Shown here piece by piece: positions 46,043 through 55,520 of a DNA stretch of 64,000 nt. A program made the position numbers and the translations under genes. The first letter of the stretch is position 1, and every line of letters starts with the position of its first letter. Below the pieces are notes generated by a model. That model ran no database searches. It saw nothing but the letters and a program-made list of their open reading frames with translations, and was not told the origin of the DNA. Origin of the DNA: Viridothelium virens (taxonomy: Eukaryota; Ascomycota; Dothideomycetes; Trypetheliales; Trypetheliaceae); assembly GCA_010094025.1 (NCBI GenBank), contig ML991817.1, positions 178,955 to 242,954 on the forward strand. The letters are read 5' to 3'.

Positions 46043-48153
46043 ATGTTTTATTCTGTTTTAGTCACAGCGGCGCTCGCAGTGAACGCTGCTGCCACTCCCT
46101 TTAATACTCATGTTGTACATGAGAGGCGTCATGGTCCCGCCCACGGATGGACAAAGCGGTCACGGCTTCAAGAGAACGCCATTCTACCCATGAGAGTTGG
46201 TTTGAAGCAGAGCAATCTTGATCGCGGGTATGAGTATATAAATGATGTATCCCACCCGACCTCTCCAAATTTCGGAAAGCATTGGAGTGCGAAGCAAATT
46301 GCTGAAGCTTTCGCTCCAAGGTAAGCAACTCCAGGATAGTTTGCAATTATTTTGAAGGCTTGATGACTGATGACATCGTAGTGAGGAAACTGTGAAGGCT
46401 GTCAAGACCTGGCTTGCAGAAGCTGGCTTCGATGACGCCCGCGTCAAACTCTCGCAGGGCCTCAACTGGCTGGAGTTCAATGCTACTGTTCCCCAGGCAG
46501 AAGACTTGTTGAAGACAAGGTACAATGTTTATGAGCATAAATCCAACGGGCAGCCTCATGTTGCCTGCGAAAGTTATAGCTTGCCAGCCCACGTACAACC
46601 GCACGTTGACTTCATCACACCCACCGTCCACTTCGACGCCAAGGTCGAGCCCGTCAAGAGCAAGAGGCAGCTCAGGAAACGTCAGAGCGCTCAAGCCAAT
46701 AAACCCGCAAGGGTCGTTAAGCCTGGTTCTTGGACTGGATGGCTACCTAAGCTTGGCCGTATGCTTCCTAGCCGTAAAAGCATTATCAAAGAACTGGAGA
46801 ACTGTGATGAACAGATCGTACCCGACTGCCTGCGAGCGCTCTACAGCTTTCCACAGAACACATCTGCCAATTCAGAAAATAGCTACGGGATCGTGGAATA
46901 TACGCCGGAAGCCTATGTGCCTTCCGATCTCGACTTGTTCTTCGCAAACTTTTCACCAGCTCAAGTCGGAGACAGGCCAAATCCGACTGACTTGATCGAC
47001 GGTGCCGTCAACCAACAGACAAATAAAAGTTTCGATTTCAACGGTGAATCAGACCTCGACTTGGAATACGCTTTGACCTTGGTCTACCCCCAACCTGTCA
47101 CGTTGTACCAGGTCGGTGACCTTGTTGAAGGAGCTTCATTCAACACTTTCCTAGATGCAATTGACGGATCTTACTGCACATTTGAGGGTGGCGATGACCC
47201 AACACAGGACCCTACCTATCCAGATACCCTCCCAGGCGGATACACAGGCCCAGAAAACTGTGGCGGCTTTGCTGCAACCAAAGTCATCTCAACTTCCTAT
47301 GGCTACAATGAGGCTGATCTTACGCCCTTCTATGAACAACGACAATGTGCTGAATACATGAAGCTTGGTCTTGCAGGAACTACCATCTTGTATTCGTCTG
47401 GCGACTATGGTACGTTATAACCTGCGGCTCCCCGCTCCGCCACTCTATGAAAATGCTCATCTGGGTACTAATCGGGTTTTGAATTTAGGTGTCGCTGGAA
47501 ACGGAAATGAATGTATTGCCTCCAATGGTTCCTTCATCAACGGTGACCTCGGCGGCACATTCAACCCATCTTTCCCCGGGACCTGTCCCTATGTGACCTC
47601 GGTCGGCGCAACACAAGTCAAGAACAACACCAATATCCTCACTGATCTTGCGAGTGGGACGGAGCCCGAGCAAGCTTGCGAGACGGTCATTTTCAGCGGA
47701 GGTGGATTCAGTAATGTCTTCCCACTCCCCGATTATCAAGCCGATGCCGTCAACTCGTATTTGACCAACTATCCACCACCGTACGGAGCAGACAAGTACA
47801 ACAACTCGGGTACCGTTCGCGCCATTCCAGACGTCTCTGCCAACGGCGCGAACTATGTCATCGCCATCGATGGAGAATTCGGTCTCGTCTACGGGACTTC
47901 AGCCTCCTCGCCGACTTTCGGCTCCGTCATCACGCTTATCAATGGGCAGCGTTTTGATGCTGGGAAGTCCTCCGTCGGATTCCTCAACCCGACACTCTAT
48001 GCCAACTCGAGCGTGTTGAATGATATTACGGAGGGAGACAATCCGGGGTGCGCGACGAGTGGATTCCAGGCTCAACCTGGTTGGGATCCGGTGACAGGAC
48101 TGGGAACGCCAAATTATCCCAAGTTATTAGAGCTGTTTTTGTCTCTTCCTTGA
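46043..48153 (+). CDS. Secreted S53 peptidase (sedolisin / tripeptidyl-peptidase)
   Basis: Three exons (46043-46320, 46382-47409, 47489-48153), about 656 aa. A signal peptide (MFYSVLVTAALAVNAAATPF) precedes an activation (pro-kumamolisin) domain with MRVGLKQSNLDRGYEYINDV and HPTSPNFGKHWS. A dibasic region KSKRQLRKRQ is the probable kexin site between propeptide and enzyme. The catalytic domain carries Glu and Asp in GESDLDLEYAL, the oxyanion Asp in SSGDYGVAG and the nucleophile Ser in YGTSASSPTFGS. A calcium-site region occurs near the C-terminus (DITEGDNPGC, GWDPVTGLGTPNY). Such enzymes cleave peptides at acidic pH outside the cell. Exo- or endo-activity cannot be decided. The phase-2 and phase-1 introns are clean. 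Confidence 0.94.
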
Positions 48154-48655
48154 AGAGGAATGGTAAGATGATCTCTTAGTAATTTAGAGCAATATCTAGA
48201 AGCTATCTAGAAATGCGCCTATAATGTTTGGATCCTAGCTGTATAAATTTGTCGAATATACGGTCTTTTTTGATTACCCGCAGCTGTCGTGTCCTAGCAT
48301 GTGTCATCATAGAAGACCTGACAGGTCGAACCTATTAGTGACATCTGGTATGGTGCACTCCACGCCTCTAATTGTACTGGACTAGGTATGTTCTCTTTCA
48401 GTTTGTGGAAGTGCTTGGAGCGGTTCAGGTTGGTTGAGGACTGCGTTTCCTATTACGAACGGCTCGTTCAGTTTTTCATTCAGGCATTCCAAGGCCCTGC
48501 CACCGCTGCACGAATTGTTCGAAGTCCCCTCGCCGTGTATCACTAACACTATTAACTTCAGCAGTAGCTTTCACCCTTGGAACTTAACCATATTGAAGAG
48601 CGTCAAGACCGAATGCAGAGATGATATTCCGACAACGACCATACTCCCAGGTTGC
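48154..48655. other. Convergent intergenic region
   Basis: 3' flank of the S53 peptidase gene and of the minus-strand gene that follows. Nothing recognised. Confidence 0.5.
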
Positions 48656-49735
48656 CTACGTCTTGCCCCCGCTCCTCAACACCAGCATCATCCCCTTCCG
48701 CCCCTCCTCGATACGTGCCATCTCCCTCTCGTCCACCACAAACCCCTCCGTTTCCCTCCTCACCACCACAAACCCCTCCTTCTCCTCCTTGCCCTTCCCC
48801 TCCCATCTCCTCAAAAGCTCCTCATTGTACGCCTTCACCTCAGACCGCACCCTACCGATTCTCATCAATCCCTCCAACCCCTCGTCTCCCACCTCTGCCT
48901 CCCACTCCTCCACCTTTCGCCATCTCGGAACCCTCAGCATCCTCACCACATACAGCGCCTCCACATCCAACTTCCCCTCCTCGCGAAACACCGCCCACTG
49001 ACCCGTACGCGAATTCCAATGCGTGCGGTACTTCAGCCGCAGCTCTCGCAACGGCGACGCGGGATCGCACAGCTGCGACACGAACACGCGCGCAGGATAC
49101 CACCAGCACCTGCACGTGTGGTCGTGGCGCGACAGACTCGGAGACGCCGTGCCTGGGACGAAGAGGCCCGGCTCGGGTGGGGGTCGTATGGTGAGGGTGC
49201 GGAGGGAGGGGAAGGCGGCGGGGGTGGTGAGGTACGTGGAGAGGAAGGCCCAGGGGGACATGGAGAGCAGAGACGGGCTGAGTGGGATGCGATCTACGAA
49301 GGCGAGGGACTGGAGGAGGTGGCGCGAGGGGGGGCGGCAGGGAGTGCAGGAAGGAGAGGAGGTCTTTGGCGCGGGCTTGGAGGACGAGCGTGGTGTGGCT
49401 GTAGAGGATGGGGAGGGCTTCGGCGTGGGTGGTCTTGCAGACGCGGAGGATGGTCGGGTCGGCGGCGTTGGAGGGGGAGAGCGAGGTTTGTTGGATGGTT
49501 TCGGTTTCGTGGTAGAAGTGGAGGTGGAGGTGGAGGTGGCCGGGGCGGACGAGGAGTTCGTGGTAGATTTGGTCGCGGAGTTCGCGGGGGAGACGGAGTA
49601 GCGTGCTGGTGCTCTACTACAGGTGGGATGGGTACGACTCTGTTTCGTGTATATCTACGATTTTGAAATGTAGACGAGACTGTCCGCAATAGTGTCAATG
49701 CTCAGTCTTCCATTACAACCTTACAGCAAGCTCAT
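48656..49735 (-). pseudogene. Frame-broken 'LPRELRDQIY' (F-box-like) family gene
   Basis: On the minus strand, reading from about 49616, the frame gives STLLRLPRELRDQIYHELL and then TILRVCKTTHAEALPILYSH, the opening of a large fungal family of F-box-like proteins of unknown role. In a run of seven G (49328-49334, C on the coding strand) the frame ends, and the continuation (SLAFVDRIPLSPSLLSMSPW to the stop at 48656) lies one base out of phase. The 319 bases between matched codons on either side are not divisible by three. One extra base in the run explains it, either as a mutation or as a homopolymer error. A tiny first exon at 49735-49725 (ATG, donor GTAAGG) is possible but unproven. The length without the break would be about 330 aa. 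Plus-strand open frames over this interval are GC-rich shadows. Confidence 0.65.
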
Positions 49736-50248
49736 AGCATACTGATGCAGCTGAGTTAGACGTGACGTACGACTGTACGACCTCGCCTCAGGCTTCTTGG
49801 ATCTTCGATTAGGTCTCAAGGTAAAATCAAACTGGAATACCTCGTAAAGTTCACCAGGAAAAAGCTGGACAGAATGGGAGAATTTGAGCCTTTCTACTCA
49901 CTCACGCTCTCCGAGTTTGCACCTCGTTTTTTCTCGATAGGTACCTGAAAATAAAGCTCTACAGAAGTCGCTAATTCTACGCGTAAGAATCCAGGGGCTA
50001 CTTTGAGAAACCCGGGCTTCACATTGAGGGCCACGACGCAGTATTTCCGAAGATAATTGAACAATATCAAATCTAATTGCTTCCATTCTTCCCTGGCAGA
50101 ACGTGGGCTCCCTAGAACACATCAGATCGCGCTCCTCATGGTCTGAAAAGAAATAGTACACCAAGCCGGTTCGACTATGGACACAGAAAATCTTCTGGCT
50201 TATGTGACGCTCAGCAAAGACCTTCATCCATCAAAGATCCTGATGAGA
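49736..50248. other. Intergenic between the F-box-like gene and xanA
   Basis: No gene seen. Contains the 3' flank of xanA and the upstream region of the frame-broken gene (same strand). Confidence 0.5.
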
Positions 50249-51505
50249 TCACGCATCCGGACCGACTGGTGGAGCGCTTGCAGAAAGGTTGCATTGTCTA
50301 AAAAGACGGACCTCGTCCTCAGCAAAGGCACCAACAACGCTGTGCAAAACACCATGATTATTAAATAAGACCAGATCACCTTCTTCCCAATCATGTGGAT
50401 ACACGAACGCCGGGCTAATGGCAGGACGCTGTAAGCGATAGACGATTTCACGTACTCGCTCCAAGTCATCGATTATGTATCCGTCCTTCAAGTGAATGCG
50501 GCGAACAGCAGAGGGATGGATCTGCAGGGCAAGCTCGCCAGTGACAGGATTCTTCCAGGTCATCGGCAGAACTTGAATCTTGTCCGATTCGATAGGAGGA
50601 AGCTCAGCCTCTGACAACTCGCGCTCTTCCGAAAAAAGGCCTAGCCCAGTCGGCCGAGATCGAGCACCACTCATCCAGATATATGGATGGGCAGCATATT
50701 CGACTTGGCTGGTGCGGACAAACTCCTGGTCTTGAGGCGAAAGACGGTTGTACATCTCATAACCAGAGACGAAAGCAGTAGTTCCTAGAGGCACGTCGAG
50801 TTCGTCGCCAGTCCCATCATCGTAGCGGAGAGTTTGACGGCGGCCCTTCGGCACAGATACCGCAAGAAGGCTAGTCACACGGGGCGGATTCATGCCATAC
50901 AAAGCTGCATCAATGTGCCATCTATAAAAGCGTGTGAAGTTCAAATCATCCTCCTCAGGAATGGGTTCACGATGGAAGGTCTTGTGATGAGGGTGACGCA
51001 GCTTCGCATTTTCAAGGCCCTCATAGCTCTGAATCAAGCCATTGCCGATGACCTGTACCTGCGGCTGGTGCGGGACTGTCTTTAGGTCGGGATGGAGCAC
51101 ACTCCGCTTGGCATCAAGGGTTTTGCCATGGCCATATTCTGTAGATGCTGGGTCGAAACGGCAAGTGAGCTCATACTGCGCCTTGGGCGATAGCTTAGCA
51201 TTGTTTTTAATGACAACAACACTCCGACGATAGAGAGTATCATAGATGAGATCGAAATCGGTATCTATTAATAGTTAGTCTATGATCGAAACCTCGGCAA
51301 ATGTATTCCCATATCTTACCTAGGAGGTTACCGATCCTCGGAGTGCTCCTGAGTCTACAAATCCTTTACTTTACTTTTGATGCCATTCGAAGGTCTTACC
51401 GTTCAATGTTTCTATGTCAACACCGATGATGACAGCACCGAAGTTCCGTTGAGAATTCTCGCCGGGAATAGGAAGCACTTTCGGGGAGGAGAGGGTGCCA
51501 ATCAT
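50249..51505 (-). CDS. xanA: 2-oxoglutarate-dependent xanthine dioxygenase XanA
   Basis: Two exons (51505-51400, 51264-50249), about 373 aa. A TauD/TfdA-fold Fe(II) enzyme: RWHIDAALYGMNPPR holds the HxD ligands, FNNHGVLHSVVG the distal His, and RLFRQCN the 2-oxoglutarate-binding Arg. VLHPDLKTVPHQPQVQVIGN, THE segment PEEDDLNFTRFYRWH and GTTAFVSGYEMYNRLS are characteristic of the fungal XanA subfamily rather than of taurine dioxygenases. XanA hydroxylates xanthine to uric acid using oxygen and 2-oxoglutarate, a molybdenum-free alternative to xanthine dehydrogenase in purine catabolism, in the cytosol. The 135-base intron is longer than its neighbours; a micro-exon inside it cannot be made to fit the phase. 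No other purine gene is nearby. Confidence 0.9.
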
Positions 51506-53567
51506 TGTGATGGAGGTTGGACTAGTAGACTAATTTAGAATAGCAATGATGGCAAATTTGGTAATGGGTATATTGAGATCGCTGATCGTGTAAGGATCTA
51601 GAGGAAGTTGTGTCTGGATATTTATTTCTGAGAGGAGCGGTTTGCCAAAAATTTCCGACCTGATGACGTAGGAAGAATTGGGAACTGATAACTGATAACA
51701 GGCGCAGCTCTCCGACTTTCGGGGCCCACCTCTTCGGGATGCGGAGTTTACCGCCCCTCGTCTGAGGTGAAACTCAGCACCCGTGCGGTGCGTGCTACGT
51801 AACTTCAGAAAGGCCATGACATTACGTATCTCGCAGCGGTGCGCTTGCAGCAGCTTACACAAGAGATTGCCATGTCTTGCTCTTCCAGGCAAGCGTCTAG
51901 CAGGAGATATAGCCTTACCCCCAAAGCTGGTTTTGAATTAGTGGTTCTTGATTGAGTGATGGAACTTTTCATCGCATGATTGTACATCCCAATCTCTAGT
52001 GGCCAGGCTTTTTGGCAAAATGAAAGCGTGCCTGTGACCGACTCATTGACGCTGACTTAAGTTCAAAGCTATAGCTGACCAGAAGGGTACTCGATACAAT
52101 ACTTTACCATACGCGGTATTCTTACAAGCTGCAACTAATTTTGAACGTGCACCTTAGAATTAGGGGACTACGAGAAGGTAGACCGATGAATGACGGACAT
52201 GAAGTCTCAGCAGACTTTCTTCAAGAGTCCCCATCTAGGACCTAGGAATCTAGGACGTTCCACCACCCTCCTTGTCATCGCCATGGTGAGAACTTGCTAA
52301 TTCATCCTAACCTTAGCTCCTACTAAGCCTCCCCCGTTGAGCTCATCGCTGCACTTATAACCCACTACCGTCCGTCGAAAACTAGCTGTGCGTTATCAGA
52401 ACTGTATTACAAGACGTGGAAGAGGAGGATAACACACATGACAACATAAAGCGCGAAAAATCCGTCGAAGCGGTTGACTTGCAATACACCAGTCTCCCGC
52501 GACAATCCTCATCGAGAGCCAGTGTGCCGCTGGGAGCACCAGTCCGGGTAACAACTCAAGCGAGCTCCTTCCGCGACTGCCGCGCTTGACTTCGCGCCAT
52601 CCGAACGCGAGCCAAAAGTGGCGACGAAGGGTAAAGTAGCCGCTGGCGGAGACGATGGTTGAGGTTGCGGTGTTGAGGGTGCAGTTGGAATCTCAGACAC
52701 AGTGTTGCATGCAGAGGCGATATAATTTTGGGGCGCAGATACTTGGTGTCAATCGCTAACACAGTGCATACTTGAATACATTACAACCTATGTTGTATTT
52801 TTGGCGATTGTGCTACTGTAGATTTGGCGGAAGAAGCGTAAAAGATTGGAGAACGCCATCAGAATAGAATTAGAATGTACCTTCGTATGCTAGCGCAGAT
52901 ATAGGAGGCAAAGGGGGAGATGAAGATGGCGAGATGGCCGAGGAATCTAACTTCGAGGCTGAATACAAAGAGGCATATCGTACCTTGTGAAGAATTTTCC
53001 TGCGTGGTCGCCGAGATTTGAGAAGCTTCCTAGGCAACACTGCCATTGAATCGAAAAAGCAGGATGTTTTAGGGTATGACTTTTTGATCAAACAACGAGG
53101 ATTTCCTTTCACGATGGTGAAAGTATTTACATTTGCAGGTCGCAGCATGACCGCTTAGACGCAAGAGCGCTTTATTAATACAACCCATTTCAGGGCTGCT
53201 CGAAATCGAGGTAGAACGTAGGCCATGCACCGTATGTTGTTATAGACTCTCAGAAGGCCTCAATTGCAACCCATTGTCAGTGGTTCCGCCGTGGAGTTTA
53301 CAATGCAGGTACGCACGGTGCAATGGTGTTCAGATTAAGCTTGCCGCTAGATTCATCTCACAAACCACAGACAGGTAGGTAGTCTAGTGTCGGAAAAGTG
53401 CGCATACCTCCCGTGGTCCTCACATCACACTGAGCTGATGTTCTTTTTCATCCTTTCGCTTTGGATGTGCAGACATCAAGCCTGTGGATTCATTCAACTA
53501 TCGTCTCGATTACTGTTGTCTGCCTTCATTCCGATATTAGCAAGCTAGATATTCACTCATCAGTGTA
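51506..53567. other. Intergenic, 2.1 kb
   Basis: No gene supported. A plus-strand open stretch without Met (about 52385-52590) and a minus-strand 92-codon frame (52870-53148) look moderately protein-like but have no recognisable motif or splice partner. They could be remnants. Confidence 0.4.
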
Positions 53568-54882
53568 TTAGCTCGCATTGGCCCTACCAAAGTTGACGCT
53601 TCCATGAAAATGGCCACCGTAGATGACGTTCGCGTCTGAATGGACATTGCCGTTATGAATGACTGTGTAGTCGGAACTCTTGGGTGTCTGCTATATCAAC
53701 GAGTCAGCCTCCTTCGCGGATCCTACATGCAACCTCAATGAATTTGGAGGCTTACTGCTGCACTTTCCTGCTCTTTGGGCTTTTGCCTCTCAGACTGTCG
53801 GCCTGTACCCATAATTTCCGTCCACGATTTAAGGAATGATTTTAATCGCATATAACCCACGTCTCCAGGTTCACTGTACTTGGTCATTCCGCTGTGCGTA
53901 GCGGGAATGCTGTACGAGGCGTATCCCCTCATGATTGAAGATTCATCAAGAACGATCTAAAGTCTTTTTTTTTTTAGCATGCCGTCAATTTTAGCGACAC
54001 TTTTTTTCCTAAATACCTTGCGCTTGAGTCCTAGCTCTGGAAGCTCCTCCAAGAAACACACAATTTGGATGTTTGTTTTGTGCTGTTCTTGAAGCCTCAG
54101 AAATTTCTGAAACCTATCCTGCAATTCCGCCAGAGGCTCTGCGTTCTTCTCTAGTTCTTTCAACAACTTTGTATTAGTCTGTTTGACACGACCGAGCCAT
54201 CGCCTGAGGAATTCTCCCCAGGTAGCGAAATCGGATCCTTTATGGGGCGTTCCCATGAAGATTATACCATACAGGGCGTCTGCAATATCCCTGGAATCTT
54301 CGTCTTCACTTGTTAAAGTTCCTGCAGAGTGGAGGATAGCCTAAGAGATGGTAAATTTGGTGAGCACGTATCCTACTGCATCATAATGTCCACGCCAGAC
54401 TTACAGTCTTGCATATTAACCCCCCGAGACTGTGTGCCACAAAGACAATGGGTCGGTGCTAAAGCTCTAGTTAGGTTCCTCATCTTCATTGTATCTCGTG
54501 AATGTTGCTACTGACGAAAGTTTCGGATGCCTCTCGGAATTTCGTTAGATCGAGACAAAGGTTCTTTGCGTGATGGGTCATGCTGTTTGCCGAAACTTTG
54601 CCAAACATCTCAAAATTGACGACATCAGCGTCGTAACCCCAGCTGACTATCCTGACAAATGGTAGGTCCGTTGCTAGTAGATCGCGCGGCCAGAAACACT
54701 TTACATCATTTTTGATCCCTGTCCATGTCGCTTCGCGATTCCCTGTGAGCCCGTGGACAAAGACAATGCTATGGAGATGTGAGTTGTGCCTTTTCCGTTG
54801 TATACGCATGTTTGGCTTACTCTGCAACAGCATTCGTAGGATCTGAGACCACTACTAAGCCATACTCCCTTTCGCGTGACAT
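53568..54882 (-). pseudogene. SesB-like alpha/beta-hydrolase (lipase/esterase) with C-terminal amyloid-like motif, frame broken
   Basis: Six minus-strand exons can be placed (54882-54821, 54768-54516, 54457-54405, 54340-54017, 53956-53756, 53690-53568). Exon 1-2 give YGLVVVSDPTNAV and IVFVHGLTGNREATW, the start of the DUF676-type hydrolases fused or linked to fungal NLRs. Exon 3 holds the nucleophile-elbow region RPIVFVAHS, and exon 4 continues GIIFMGTPHKGSDFATWGEF. Within exon 3 the frame breaks in a run of five G (complement of 54420-54424) just after the elbow; the conserved stretches on either side are one base out of phase, giving an early stop. The last exon carries a Gly/Asn-rich terminal motif (53586-53669), GN-x9-G-x2-FHG-x-V-x-FG, which is also found at the N-terminus of the divergent NLR. 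Such hydrolases act as cell-death or incompatibility effectors activated by NLRs (established for SesB-type clusters by motif sharing). Confidence 0.75.
53586..53669 (-). other. C-terminal amyloid-like signalling motif of the hydrolase
   Basis: Encodes 28 residues near the C-terminus, starting YTVIHNGNVH and ending FHGSVNFG, followed by only four more residues before the stop. Eleven of 28 positions are identical, without gaps, to the NLR N-terminal segment at 55639-55720. The position (end of an effector) and composition (Gly, Asn, Val, His, aromatic) fit a prion-forming signalling peptide. The class (HRAM, sigma, PP or new) was not assigned. Confidence 0.65.
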
Positions 54883-55520
54883 TCTGGGCGGTGTGCTGCT
54901 TCTTTATATTGCAATGGTTTTGAAAGTGGAAAAACACAGATGCTCTATTGGTAGTAATCGGTCGATTTTCCAGTTTGCTGACGATTCTCCGAGCTTGGCG
55001 ACGGTCGCGCTTTGAGAACTACCAACCGCGATGAAGACGGTCAGTCAATCTCTCTCTCAGATCTGCCTGGGTTTTTGTGATATGCTGGACCTGGCCTGGA
55101 ACCAAGCTTTCACGCTCTGGCTCGGTTTTTGTGTACACTGGTGGGAGAATACTTTGAGTAAACAAAGCTGGTACGTACCTTCCGGGGGGGGGGGGCAGCT
55201 TTTCAAGCAGTTTTGTCCCATACGACCAGTCTAAAATGAAGGAGAAAAGGACTGGGCTAAGTTCACGAATCCTATGGCGTATGGAAGTATCTGACCAGAC
55301 TTTACCAGCATGAGAAGTTGAGTAAGGTTGACGGAGAGCAAGGGTGAGATTCGCGGTCGCTGGTGCTGAAGAACAGGGGAGACTTTGCGGTGTCTTCCCC
55401 GATAGTCGCTCTTCTCACTTGGCCGATTTGTTCAGTCACCCTGCACTACTTTGCAAACGCTTAAAAGGCTCATCCCTCCCAATAGCGTATCCCTTTTCTT
55501 CGCAACTTGAGACTGTTGCA
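54883..55520. promoter_or_regulatory. Divergent promoter between hydrolase and NLR genes
   Basis: The 638 bases between the two start codons must serve both genes. It contains a run of nine G (55186-55194) but no clear TATA box. Co-expression is an inference from the shared region. Confidence 0.5.

Noticed and set aside
48621-49666. Long plus-strand open frames (up to 410 codons) over 48.4-49.7 kb
   Set aside because: Their compositions are runs of Pro, Arg and Gly typical of the opposite strand of GC-rich coding DNA, while the minus strand shows a recognisable family motif.
51265-51399. A micro-exon inside the xanA intron
   Set aside because: Candidate exon limits (around GTAACC and GTAAGA donors) do not satisfy the phase required by the flanking exons, while direct joining gives the conserved sequence.
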